12,203 bases of DNA. Origin: CAZCFB01 sp964511535. Its GTDB lineage: Bacteria > Myxococcota_A > Polyangia > GCA-2747355 > CAZCFB01. A model generated the notes under the pieces. The model was not told where the DNA came from. It saw only the letters and a program-made list of their open reading frames with translations, and made no database searches. The DNA lies in NCBI GenBank assembly GCA_964511535.1, contig CAZEFW010000209.1, positions 1 through 12,203 on the forward strand, written 5' to 3'. The position numbers and the translations under genes were made by a program. This document shows, piece by piece, positions 1 to 6,507 of this stretch (position 1 is its first letter; each line of letters begins with the position of its first letter).

Positions 1-320
1 AGCGCCGTGGCGCTGCCGAAGATCTCCGGGCTGAGCACCTTGAGCGCCACCTTGCGCCCCAGCTGCGTGTCCCGGGCCAGGTAGACCCGGCCCATGCCGC
101 CCTCGCCGATGAGCCGCCGCACGGCGAAGCTGTCCACCATCTCGCCGGGCCGAAGCGCCACCGCTGCCGCCCCCGCAGGCGCCCCCGCCGCCCCCGCCTC
201 GGACACCGTGGCCTCGTGGGCGCCGACGCCCTCATCCCCCTCGCGCACCGTGACCGAATCAGGCCCGCTGGCCGTCCTGGCGCGCTCCTGCCCTGGCTCC
301 TTGTCTGACCTGTCGCTCAC
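1..320 (-). CDS. Ser/Thr protein kinase, N-terminal part (cut by window edge)
   Basis: Reading the minus strand from a GTG at 318-320 gives about 106 residues before the window ends. A roughly 55-residue Ala/Gly/Glu-rich leader precedes the start of a Hanks-type kinase domain. The glycine loop reads LIGEGGMGRVYLARD (residues 70-84) and is followed by VALKVL (91-96), whose Lys94 is the ATP-binding lysine. The catalytic loop, activation segment and anything C-terminal lie outside the window, so activity and membrane anchoring cannot be judged. A stop (TGA, 336-338) sits six codons upstream of the GTG, so the N-terminus is close to here. No strong Shine-Dalgarno is seen; the internal ATG at 138-140 would leave only about ten residues before the loop and is less likely. 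It lies 70 nt downstream of the gene ending at 391, same strand, with a hairpin and repeats between. The family assignment is firm; substrate and partner are unknown. Confidence 0.88.
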   Translation of the reverse strand, partial: MSDRSDKEPGQERARTASGPDSVTVREGDEGVGAHEATVSEAGAAGAPAGAAAVALRPGEMVDSFAVRRLIGEGGMGRVYLARDTQLGRKVALKVLSPEIFGSATA

Positions 321-340
321 TCGAACAGCATCAGATCAAT

Positions 341-372
341 CTGTCATTTTGTCATTTCGTCGTTTTGTCATT
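341..372. repeat. Four 8-bp tandem repeats (consensus TTGTCATT)
   Basis: Four consecutive octamers, ctgtcatt, ttgtcatt, tcgtcgtt and ttgtcatt, fill 32 bp exactly. They sit between the end of the TonB/TolA-like gene and the start of the kinase gene. The unit resembles the TCCTGGCA octamers at 3406-3437 and 3497-3528, which also come in sets of four. Function is unknown. Confidence 0.8.
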
Positions 373-373
373 C

Positions 374-388
374 GCGGCCGAAGTCCGC
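374..388 (-). terminator. Short hairpin with TTCG loop after the stop at 391
   Basis: On the minus strand GCGG-A-C-TTCG-G-CCGC forms a five-pair stem with a bulged A and a stable TTCG tetraloop. It begins two bases after the TGA stop of the upstream gene. No U-tract follows, so an intrinsic terminator of the classical type is not shown. It may instead protect the 3' end or only attenuate read-through into the kinase gene. Confidence 0.4.
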
Positions 389-390
389 GC

Positions 391-1815
391 TCACTCTTCT
401 GCCCAGCTCGGCACCTCGATCTCCTCCGGCGCAGGCACCCCAGCATCCGGCGCGCCCTGGTCCGGCGCGCCCTGGTCCGGCGCCGGGGTGATGTCCGGCA
501 CCCCGGCGTCGGGCAGGCGGCGCTGCTGCATGCCCGGCACGCGCACCTGGGGGATCATCTCGCGGAACATGCCGAGCACCTGGCGCACCTGGGCAGCGGT
601 GAGCTGCACCGTGGCGCGCACCAGGAGCCCTTCCTGCTTGAACTTGATGGCGTCGAGCAGGTCCACCACCCCGAGCAGGCGCAGCAGGATGGATCGCCGC
701 GCCCGCTCCAGCCGCGGCGGCAATCCTCTCAGGAATTGGGCCGCCTGGGCCTCGCTTGCGAAGGTGAGCAGCGCCTCGGGCCGCGCCGGGGCCACCGGCT
801 CGATGGTCACCTTCAGGTTCTGCGGCACCGGCATGTCCGGCGGCAACCGGATCAGGCGCGGCAGGTTGACCCCTTGCAGCAGCATGGCCGGGCCCTTCTC
901 ACTCCTGCCGCCCGTGGTCTGCATGGCCGCCAGGCGCTCTGCCCAGGTGGGCGGGGCAGGGCTGTCCGGCTCCGCGTCCGGCGCGGCGCTCGCCGGCTGG
1001 TCCAGCCGCGGCAGAAGGCCCGGATCCACCAGCAGGGCCAGCCCCGGGCGCGTCACCACCACCCGTGGGTCATGGGGCAGGCGCGGCGGCGTGGGGATCA
1101 CGCCGCGGTAACCCCGGGCCTTGCGCCGCCAGCGCAGGCGCTTGCCGTCGTAACGCGCCGCCCGCGCCAGGGCCCGCCGCAGCTTCCGCTCTGACATGCT
1201 GTGGCGCACGGCCAGCAAGGTGCGGGTCACGCGGTACGGGTTGGGGGTGGCGATGAGCACCGCGTCGAAGTCCTTGACGATATCCAGCCCCGAGGACCAG
1301 AGCAGGGTCTTGTGATCGTAGAAGACCTCCAGCAGGCTGCGCACCGCCCCCTCGTAGGGCGAGCCGCGCAGCCGGTCCATGCGCAGCAGGAGCATCAACG
1401 CGGCGTCCCCCGCGGCGAGGTCCCCCAAGGCCACCTTGTCGGTGGTGAACGGCTCCTCGGGGCCCTCGGGCGCTGGCTTCTTTTTCTTCTTCTTCTTTTT
1501 AGGCTTCTTCTTTTTCTTCTTCGGCGGCTCGGGCGTGGCGGTGGGCTCCTCCACCTTGGGCGGCTCCGGGGCAGGGGCGGGGGGCGGCGGCGGCGGCGGC
1601 TTGGGGTTTGCGATGGGCGCGCCCAGCGTGTTATCCAGATCGAGCCAGGTGATCTCGGGCCTCGGCACCCGCAGTTCGAGGTCGAACCCCCAGATCAGGG
1701 CGGCGGGCAGGGCGTGGAGGCAGAGCGAGACCCCGATGAAAGGGATCAGGTTGCGGCCGCCGGTGACGCCTGAGATGAACTGGAGCATACCCTTGCTGGG
1801 GATAGTGCTATACAT
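391..1815 (-). CDS. TonB/TolA-like membrane-anchored protein with Pro- and Lys-rich linker
   Basis: A 474-residue protein with one N-terminal membrane segment (about residues 24-44) and a short cytoplasmic head. A proline-rich stretch (71-98) and a nearly pure lysine stretch (99-113) follow. The remaining 350 residues should be periplasmic and have no motif I recognise. They contain regular alpha/beta-looking sequence, such as VFYDHKTLLWSSGLDIVKDF (about 164-183), and end in an Asp/Gln/Gly/Ala/Pro-rich tail with the repeat APDQG. The layout of single TM, stiff Pro/Lys spacer and C-terminal domain is that of TonB or TolA, but no TonB C-terminal signature is visible, so the comparison is one of architecture only. 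The start is uncertain: ATG at 1813-1815 overlaps the divergent gene's longest frame, while Met10 (1786-1788) keeps the TM segment. The lysine block is encoded by a long purine-only tract. The next gene downstream on this strand is the kinase. Confidence 0.8.
   Translation of the reverse strand: MYSTIPSKGMLQFISGVTGGRNLIPFIGVSLCLHALPAALIWGFDLELRVPRPEITWLDLDNTLGAPIANPKPPPPPPPAPAPEPPKVEEPTATPEPPKKKKKKPKKKKKKKKPAPEGPEEPFTTDKVALGDLAAGDAALMLLLRMDRLRGSPYEGAVRSLLEVFYDHKTLLWSSGLDIVKDFDAVLIATPNPYRVTRTLLAVRHSMSERKLRRALARAARYDGKRLRWRRKARGYRGVIPTPPRLPHDPRVVVTRPGLALLVDPGLLPRLDQPASAAPDAEPDSPAPPTWAERLAAMQTTGGRSEKGPAMLLQGVNLPRLIRLPPDMPVPQNLKVTIEPVAPARPEALLTFASEAQAAQFLRGLPPRLERARRSILLRLLGVVDLLDAIKFKQEGLLVRATVQLTAAQVRQVLGMFREMIPQVRVPGMQQRRLPDAGVPDITPAPDQGAPDQGAPDAGVPAPEEIEVPSWAEE
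1806..1814 (+). promoter_or_regulatory. Possible extended -10 (TGC-TATACA) for the 1839 lipoprotein gene
   Basis: TGC followed by TATACA ends 24 nt before the ATG at 1839, giving a predicted transcription start near 1820 and a short leader. No matching -35 is visible, which extended -10 promoters can lack. It lies inside the first codons of the divergent gene if that gene starts at 1815. The call rests on pattern alone. Confidence 0.27.
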
Positions 1816-1838
1816 TGACCGGTTGGACGAACCATTGG

Positions 1839-2435
1839 ATGAAAATGATGCAAAGTAAGCTCATCCGCTCATTGACCATCCTGGCGCTGGCCCTCGGGCT
1901 CGGCGCCGGGTGCGGCAGCGACAGCCGAAAGATGGAGGGCCCCTTCGTGGAGGTCATCGGCTCGCAGTACCAGCTCTTCTCCATATCCGAGAGCGCGCTG
2001 TCGGTGGTGTGCAAGCCGAAGCCCGGCCTGGGCGAGTTCGAGTTCGAGGCCGCGACCTCCAGCGGCAAGGAGCTGGGCAAGTTCCTCAAGTTCACCATCA
2101 AGGAGTATACGGTCCCCAAGACCTACGACTTCGTCTACTCGCCCACCTCGCTGTCCTTCTCGCTCAAGGTCGGCTTCGAGGATCCGGACGCCACCAAGGG
2201 CACCGACAAGGGCTACCAGTACGAGTACTTCCAGCACCTGCGCACGGACATCACCAAGACCTACCCGAGCAAGTGCACCGTGGACATCAAGGAGGAGGAT
2301 AAGACCTCCGGGACCCGCTACCACGGCACCATCGACTGCGTGATGCTCTGGGCCTCCTCCGACTCCAAGGATTACACCGGCGGCGCGCTCAACAGCTTCG
2401 TCGACCTCATCGCTACCTTCGATTGCGAGACCTGA
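1839..2435 (+). CDS. Small secreted lipoprotein of unknown function
   Basis: About 198 residues from the ATG at 1839 (MKMMQSKLIR...). The frame is open back to a TTG at 1815, but the ATG gives a conventional signal peptide: Lys/Arg n-region, a Leu/Ala core, then LGAGC with the modified cysteine at residue 25. ATGs at 1845 and 1848 are other possible starts. After the cysteine comes GSDS and a roughly 170-residue domain rich in aromatic and Lys/Asp residues, with four further cysteines that could make two disulfides. I see no catalytic motif and do not recognise the family. It is probably tethered to a membrane as a lipoprotein. It is divergent from the TonB/TolA-like gene and ends 38 nt before the L,D-transpeptidase gene on the same strand. 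Co-transcription is possible, though the downstream gene seems to have its own -10 element. Confidence 0.82.
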   Translation: MKMMQSKLIRSLTILALALGLGAGCGSDSRKMEGPFVEVIGSQYQLFSISESALSVVCKPKPGLGEFEFEAATSSGKELGKFLKFTIKEYTVPKTYDFVYSPTSLSFSLKVGFEDPDATKGTDKGYQYEYFQHLRTDITKTYPSKCTVDIKEEDKTSGTRYHGTIDCVMLWASSDSKDYTGGALNSFVDLIATFDCET

Positions 2436-2459
2436 GCCACAGTCCCGCTTCACCCCGCG

Positions 2460-2465
2460 TATAAT
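2460..2465 (+). promoter_or_regulatory. Consensus -10 (TATAAT) eight bases before the L,D-transpeptidase ATG
   Basis: A perfect TATAAT ends 8 nt before the ATG at 2474. The transcript would then begin at or within about two bases of the start codon, giving a leaderless or nearly leaderless mRNA. This agrees with the absence of a Shine-Dalgarno there. No good -35 is present at 16-18 nt spacing. Confidence 0.45.
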
Positions 2466-2473
2466 CAATCGTC

Positions 2474-3364
2474 ATGTCGTCCCGCCCCCTCATGAGCGGC
2501 GCCCTGGCCGCGGTCGCGCTGGCGCTGGTGCCCGCCTCCCTCGGCGCGGACCGGGGGCCCCGGGTGGTGGTCTCCATCGAGGGCGCCACCCTGCGCCTGG
2601 AGCGCGGCGCCCGCAAGGGCAGGGTCGTCTTCCCCGTGTCCGTGGGCCGCCTGGAAGGCGGCGAGGAGTCCACCCCGCTGGGCACCCTGTACACCGGGCC
2701 TGACCCCGGAGACACCAACCTCTACATCGCGAAGCGCACCGAGCCCGCGTTCCATCGCGGGCTGCCCGCCCTGCGGCTCAACCTGCGCCGGCCGTCGCCG
2801 CCGGGCGTCAAGCACTACCCGTTCGGGCTGCACGGACCGGTGACGCCGACCCTGATCTGGGGCCGGGCCTCCAGGGGCTGCGTGCGCATGGCAGCCGCGC
2901 ACATCAGGGCGCTTTACCGCTTCGCCGCGCGTCACCCGTCCATGCCGGTGACGGTGATCAGGGGCATGGACCGCGTGGACGGGGCCGCGGTGAAGCCCGA
3001 CCGGCGCCCGGCGCGCGTGGCGAGCTGCCCCGAGGCCGCGGTGGGCGCGCGCCGGCTGCGCCGGATCACCGTGGGCGCCAAAGCCCGGGACCGAATATGC
3101 GGCGGCGTGGATCACTGGTACGCGCTGGAGCTGCAGGGGGGCGATAAGGTCCGCCTCGAGCTGCAACACGGCAGCAAGCTGCGCGCCGAGCTGTACGGCA
3201 TCCGCGCCATCAGCACCGTGGCCAGGGGCCGCAGCGGCTTCTCCTACCGAGTCCCGCTGGCGCGAAACAACCGGGGCGACCGGTTCGTTCGGGTGGTGGC
3301 GCCACGGAGCCAGAAGCGGGCGGCGCCCTACATGCTGAAGGTCATCCTGGGAGGCGCGCGCTAA
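2474..3364 (+). CDS. Secreted L,D-transpeptidase (YkuD domain) with C-terminal beta domain
   Basis: A 296-residue protein with an N-terminal signal peptide, probable cleavage near Ala25. Residues 30-160 form a YkuD-type L,D-transpeptidase domain. The catalytic signature is visible: His120 in GLHGP and the Cys136 motif SRGCVRM (133-139), with Arg138 in place. Such enzymes use the cysteine to join the third residues of peptidoglycan stem peptides, or attach lipoproteins to peptidoglycan, in the periplasm. Family members often read SHGC; here it is SRGC, a common variant. Residues about 190-296 look like a small beta-sandwich of PPC type (GDKVRLELQHG...YMLKVIL), perhaps for binding or positioning; this part is inferred. 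The gene has no clear ribosome-binding site and a TATAAT just upstream. It faces the EEP lipoprotein gene across a repeat-filled gap. Confidence 0.9.
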   Translation: MSSRPLMSGALAAVALALVPASLGADRGPRVVVSIEGATLRLERGARKGRVVFPVSVGRLEGGEESTPLGTLYTGPDPGDTNLYIAKRTEPAFHRGLPALRLNLRRPSPPGVKHYPFGLHGPVTPTLIWGRASRGCVRMAAAHIRALYRFAARHPSMPVTVIRGMDRVDGAAVKPDRRPARVASCPEAAVGARRLRRITVGAKARDRICGGVDHWYALELQGGDKVRLELQHGSKLRAELYGIRAISTVARGRSGFSYRVPLARNNRGDRFVRVVAPRSQKRAAPYMLKVILGGAR

Positions 3365-3365
3365 A

Positions 3366-3436
3366 GAGCCAGAGCGCTAGCCAGGTAGACCAGCTCATTC
3401 CGGCGTTCTGGCATCCTGGCATCCTGGCATTCTGGC
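3366..3436. repeat. 71-bp intergenic repeat, copy 1 (inverted ends, four TCCTGGCA octamers)
   Basis: This copy and the one at 3457-3527 differ at four of 71 positions and are spaced 91 bp apart. It starts GAGCCAGAGCGC...GCCAGG and ends with four octamers (ttctggca, tcctggca, tcctggca, ttctggcc; 3406-3437). The end can pair with the start through GCCAGA/TCTGGC and GCCAGG/CCTGGC, making a large imperfect hairpin. It begins two bases after the L,D-transpeptidase stop, so it may act as its 3' hairpin. No coding potential is apparent. Confidence 0.85.
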
Positions 3437-3456
3437 CCTGGGAGGGGCGAGCAAAG

Positions 3457-3527
3457 GAGCCAGAGCGCCCGCCAGGAAGACCAGCTCATTCCGGCGTTCT
3501 GGCATCCTGGCATCCTGGCACTCTGGC
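3457..3527. repeat. 71-bp intergenic repeat, copy 2
   Basis: Second copy of the 71-bp element, about 94% identical to copy 1. It has the same inverted-repeat ends and four octamers at 3497-3528 (ttctggca, tcctggca, tcctggca, ctctggca). Both copies lie between the convergent genes ending at 3364 and 3557. The tandem arrangement suggests local duplication. Confidence 0.85.
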
Positions 3528-3530
3528 ATT

Positions 3531-3556
3531 CGCTTGCGGCGCCGCCGCCGCAAGCG
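3531..3556 (-). terminator. Perfect 11-bp hairpin directly after the EEP lipoprotein stop
   Basis: Arms cgcttgcggcg (3531-3541) and cgccgcaagcg (3546-3556) pair perfectly around a 4-nt loop. The hairpin touches the TAG stop at 3557-3559 with no gap. No U-tract follows on the minus strand. It could end the minus-strand transcript or stabilise its 3' end. Confidence 0.6.
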
Positions 3557-4648
3557 CTACTCCGCCTTGACCTCCACGCCGTAGTGGTCAGACAGGCGAG
3601 TCTTGAGGCTGGCGCCGCCGGAGGTCACCGAGATCTCCTGATCCAGGATGCGCTTGTAGGTGTACTTGGAGTAGGAGCACCCCTTGAACATCACGTGGTC
3701 GATCCAGGTGTTCGCCTTGCCGCCGGTCACCGGGTTCTCCTTGCACCAGGTGCACTTGGGATCGGTCCAGGGCTCGCTGAACCCGGCGCTGGTGAGGATC
3801 TTGTAGTTGTCGCCCCACTCGGCGTCGATGGTGCCGGACTTGGGGCCGGAGTTGGTGTCGCCGATGAGCACGTTGCACCCGCTGGCCTGGGGAGTCTTCA
3901 GCAGGGTGGTGATGGCCGCCGCCTGCTCCTCGCCCCAGCTCTTGAACGGGCGGCCCTTGGGGTAGGGCACCACGGACAGGTCGGCGGGCAGGTGCGTGCA
4001 CAGCAGCTTGGTCTGCCCGACCTTGGCGGTGAGCACGCCGCGCTTGACCAGCATGGTGTCCATGGCCACGTACTTCTTCTCCGTCAGCGGCTTGCGGCTC
4101 AACAGGAGCAGCCCGTTGCGCCCCTCGTCGGTGTAGAGCCTCGCCCCGCCCAGGCACGCCATGGGCTGCACCACGTTGGCCGCCAGGCAGTACTTGCAGT
4201 CGTCGGTGAGCTTGTCGTACTCGGGCTTGCACGGCCCGCTCTTGGCGGTGCAGGCGCTGGCCCCGATCCCCTTGGGCTTGCACTTGGTCTTGAAGCACTG
4301 GTCCAGGTAGACCACCAGGGCGCCGTCCTTGCACGGGATGGTCAGCTTGGATGTGTCCACGGTCTTCTCGCGGAAGGTGTACGGGTGGGTCGCCTTCATG
4401 GCGTCCATCACTTCCTTGGCGTCGGCGTCCGTCCACACCTCGTTGAGGCAGATCGCGTCGGCGGTGAGCTGCTTGAACGCCGCGATGACCGGCGCCTTGC
4501 GCTGCGTCTTGAGCGCCACGGCCTCGGTGAGCCCGGCGTTGAAGGTGACGAAGGTGTTCAGGTCAGCTGTGGCGGTGTCCTCGTCGTCGCCGCAGCCGGC
4601 GGTGATGAACAGGAACGCGGCAGATGCTGCAATGCAGTTCAGGCGCAT
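3557..4648 (-). CDS. Endonuclease/exonuclease/phosphatase (EEP) family lipoprotein with Cys-rich insert
   Basis: A 363-residue protein with a lipoprotein signal peptide (FITAGC, Cys19, then GDDED). The EEP metal-dependent phosphoesterase fold is shown by its motifs in order: TFNAGL (Asn37), LNEVW (Glu70), GRNGLLLLSR (176-185), THLPA (His219), IGDTNSG (Asp264, Asn266), WIDHVMF (Asp317-His318) and SDHYG (Asp354-His355). All expected metal-binding and catalytic positions are present, so the enzyme should be active. The family includes DNases, inositol phosphatases and sphingomyelinases, and the substrate cannot be read from sequence. Residues 106-165 are an insertion with eight cysteines, unusual in the family and fitting an extracytoplasmic, disulfide-bonded protein. 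The start is well supported: AAAGGAGG (4653-4660 on the minus strand) lies four bases before the ATG. It is 80 nt downstream of the kinase-like gene on the same strand. Confidence 0.9.
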   Translation of the reverse strand: MRLNCIAASAAFLFITAGCGDDEDTATADLNTFVTFNAGLTEAVALKTQRKAPVIAAFKQLTADAICLNEVWTDADAKEVMDAMKATHPYTFREKTVDTSKLTIPCKDGALVVYLDQCFKTKCKPKGIGASACTAKSGPCKPEYDKLTDDCKYCLAANVVQPMACLGGARLYTDEGRNGLLLLSRKPLTEKKYVAMDTMLVKRGVLTAKVGQTKLLCTHLPADLSVVPYPKGRPFKSWGEEQAAAITTLLKTPQASGCNVLIGDTNSGPKSGTIDAEWGDNYKILTSAGFSEPWTDPKCTWCKENPVTGGKANTWIDHVMFKGCSYSKYTYKRILDQEISVTSGGASLKTRLSDHYGVEVKAE

Positions 4649-4676
4649 GGGGCCTCCTTTGTGAATCGTATGGTGC

Positions 4677-4697
4677 GCCCATTGTCACAAAATGGGC
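4677..4697. promoter_or_regulatory. 7-bp inverted repeat between two minus-strand genes
   Basis: gcccatt and aatgggc pair perfectly around a 7-nt centre, in the 80-nt gap between the stop at 4729 and the ATG at 4648. It could be a weak terminator for the upstream gene or an operator for the EEP gene. On the minus strand TTTTGT and TACGAT, 16 nt apart, resemble a weak -35/-10 pair overlapping it. Sequence cannot decide between these. Confidence 0.4.
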
Positions 4698-4728
4698 AGG
4701 GAAGGGCCAGCGCTTCAGCAGGAAGCTA

Positions 4729-6507
4729 TCAACGCCACCAGCAGGCCCCCAGGGCGAGCCCGAGGGCGAAGGTGTGTACGCGGGTGCTCACCGCCCACTG
4801 AACCGCGGGCAGGCTGCTCACCTTGCCCATGTTCTGTTTGACCCGGTCCACCGGGCTGACCACGCCGATCTCCTGCTGGATGTACTGGGTGGAGTCCATG
4901 GGCGTGGTGGGCGTGGCAAGTTCGACGGCGGGCTCGATGACAGCCGGCGGGACCGGGGCGGCCGCTGGCTCGGGCTCTGGCTCGGGGGCCGGCGCAGGCT
5001 CGGACGCGGTTGCGGGCTCGGGCTCGGGCTCGGGCGCGGGCGCGGGCTCTGGCTCGGGCGCGGGCGGCGGCGATCGCAACTCGGGCGGCGGCGGCGACCG
5101 CAGCTCGGGCGGCAGCGGTGACCGCAACTCGGGCGGCGGCGGTGACCGCAGCTCGGGCGGCAGCGGCTCGAGCGGCGTCTGCACCTTGGGCACCTCGTCC
5201 GCCTCTGCAACCGCCTCGGCGGCCGCGTCGCTCTGGTCGCTGGTGGTGATCTCGCCAGCGACCTCGGTGATCTCGGGCCCCGCGGGGGGAGCGCCAGGCT
5301 CCGCCCCTGCCGGTGGGGGCGGCGGAACCGGCGGCGAGAGGTCCAGGTTGAAGCGCTGGTATTCGTCCCGGCTGAGGGAATCGGCCTGATCCCACAGCTG
5401 GGCCGCGTCCCGGTCGTTGGGTACCTCCGGGGGCGGCGGCTCCTCCTCGTCCTCTCCCATCTCCGCGCCCATGGCGAACCAGGCGGCCTCGATGCGGCGG
5501 GTCTCGGGCCGACCCTTGCCCAGGTCCTTGGCCTGCTTGGAGGGCTCCACCCGCAGGCGCTGCTCCACCTCTTCCAGGTCGGTCAGCGCGATGGGCTCGG
5601 TGGAGTCCGCGGGGATGGGCGGCTCCCGATCGGTGCCGAAGGCCTTGTCCAGGGCGCCTTCCAGCTTGCCAGTGGGGTCCTTGCGGGGCGTTGTCAGCGG
5701 CACCACACGCAGCGGGGGCGGTGGCGCTTCCTCCACCTCCTGCTCCTGCTTCTGCGCCGGGCCCGGTTCCTCCGGTGGCCGGCGCATGGGGATGGTCTTG
5801 CCCTCGGGCTCCGGCGCCGCCGGGGGCTGGGGCATGGGCACCGTCCTGGCCTCGTCCGCGGAGGCCGTGGCCGCCGGGGGCTGGGGCATGGGGACGGTCT
5901 TGGCCTCGTCCGCGGAGGCCGTGGCCGCCGGGGGCTGGGGCATGGGGACGGTCTTGGCCTCGTCCGCGGAGGCCGTGACCGCCGGGGGCTGGGGCATGGG
6001 CACTGTCTTGCCCGCGTCCTGGTCGGGCGGCGCGACTTCAGAGGTCCTGTCCGGCGCGGGAGCCTGTCCCAGGGCGGGCAGGGGCATGGTTTTGGCGGCC
6101 GTCGCCGGGGCCGCGGGCTTCTTCTCCGGCGTTGCGGCAGGCTTCTTCTCCGCCGGGGCCGGCCCGGAGGCCTTCTCTGGCGCTGGATCCTGCTTCGACT
6201 CGTCGAGCAGGTGGAACCGCTCGGGATCCAGCTCTCCCTGGTCGTCCTTCTCAACCCGCACCTTGACCCGGGCGAGGCTGTTCATGTCGTAGGCAAGGAA
6301 GCAGACGTCGTCGCCCTGGTCCGCTGAACCGAGCTCCTCGAGCAGCACGTACCGTTTGCCAAGGATCTTACCGACCAAGTGGCCTCCAGCAGCCGGGTAG
6401 CGGCCCGTGGCTTTGGCAAGTGAGTGAGCAGATGACATGCTTCCCATTAGAAGCAACGGGTATGCCACCCACCGTGGCCGGGCGTCGCCAGGGGCCATGC
6501 GGCGCAT
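4729..6507 (-). CDS. Kinase-N-lobe-like low-complexity protein with tandem repeats and C-terminal hydrophobic segment
   Basis: Up to 592 residues. Residues 46-100 (GKILGKRYVLLEELG, FLAYD, VKVRV) match the first strands of a Ser/Thr kinase N-lobe. The glycine loop is broken (GSADQGDDV in place of G-x-G-x-x-G-x-V), Lys82 sits where VAIK Lys would be, and nothing resembling the rest of a kinase follows. A long Pro/Ala/Glu/Lys-rich region then carries an 18-residue repeat with KTVPMPQPP as core and later a four-fold 8-residue repeat PPPELRSP. The C-terminus (HTFALGLALGACWWR) is hydrophobic and could be a short tail anchor. No enzymatic role is expected; a scaffold or regulator is an inference. 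The start is uncertain: the ATG at 6505-6507 overlaps a GATAAT -10-like element. Met4 (6496-6498), Met21 and Met24 are alternatives, and the kinase-like part is kept in all. The base composition is extreme over 4950-5200. Confidence 0.72.
   Translation of the reverse strand: MRRMAPGDARPRWVAYPLLLMGSMSSAHSLAKATGRYPAAGGHLVGKILGKRYVLLEELGSADQGDDVCFLAYDMNSLARVKVRVEKDDQGELDPERFHLLDESKQDPAPEKASGPAPAEKKPAATPEKKPAAPATAAKTMPLPALGQAPAPDRTSEVAPPDQDAGKTVPMPQPPAVTASADEAKTVPMPQPPAATASADEAKTVPMPQPPAATASADEARTVPMPQPPAAPEPEGKTIPMRRPPEEPGPAQKQEQEVEEAPPPPLRVVPLTTPRKDPTGKLEGALDKAFGTDREPPIPADSTEPIALTDLEEVEQRLRVEPSKQAKDLGKGRPETRRIEAAWFAMGAEMGEDEEEPPPPEVPNDRDAAQLWDQADSLSRDEYQRFNLDLSPPVPPPPPAGAEPGAPPAGPEITEVAGEITTSDQSDAAAEAVAEADEVPKVQTPLEPLPPELRSPPPPELRSPLPPELRSPPPPELRSPPPAPEPEPAPAPEPEPEPATASEPAPAPEPEPEPAAAPVPPAVIEPAVELATPTTPMDSTQYIQQEIGVVSPVDRVKQNMGKVSSLPAVQWAVSTRVHTFALGLALGACWWR
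5067..5167. repeat. 24-bp in-frame tandem repeats (PPPELRSP units)
   Basis: About four 24-bp units encode PPPELRSP or LPPELRSP on the minus strand, then grade into Pro-Glu-Pro/Ala sequence (4970-5065). The units are very similar in DNA as well as in protein, which points to slippage-type expansion. Exact edges are approximate because the flanks are also repetitive. Confidence 0.75.
5817..6000. repeat. 54-bp in-frame tandem repeats (KTVPMPQPP units)
   Basis: Three full 54-bp units start at 5817, 5871 and 5925, with a partial fourth from 5979. Units two and three are nearly identical base for base. Each encodes 18 residues with the core (K/R)TVPMPQPPAATASADE on the minus strand. Diverged copies of the core occur on either side: KTIPMR (near 5790) and KTMPLP (near 6090). 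Confidence 0.92.

Noticed and set aside
94..1773. Several plus-strand open frames across the kinase and TonB/TolA-like genes
   Set aside because: They are Arg/Gly/Ala-rich with no recognisable domain and lie opposite protein-like minus-strand frames. Overlap on this scale is normal at this GC content.
1815..1838. TTG start for the lipoprotein gene at 1815
   Set aside because: The added eight residues (with two Trp) would spoil the signal peptide n-region; the ATG at 1839 gives a normal one.
3366..3527. Insertion sequence remnant
   Set aside because: No transposase fragment, and no target-site duplication could be identified around the repeats; too short for an IS.
4823..5389. Gly/Ser-rich plus-strand frame
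   Set aside because: It is the complement of the Pro/Glu/Ala repeat region of the minus-strand gene; the minus frame continues into the kinase-like domain and the plus frame has no start signal.
5817..6000. Regular repeat that could be taken for a CRISPR array
   Set aside because: Units are directly adjacent without unique spacers, in frame, and encode an 18-residue protein repeat.
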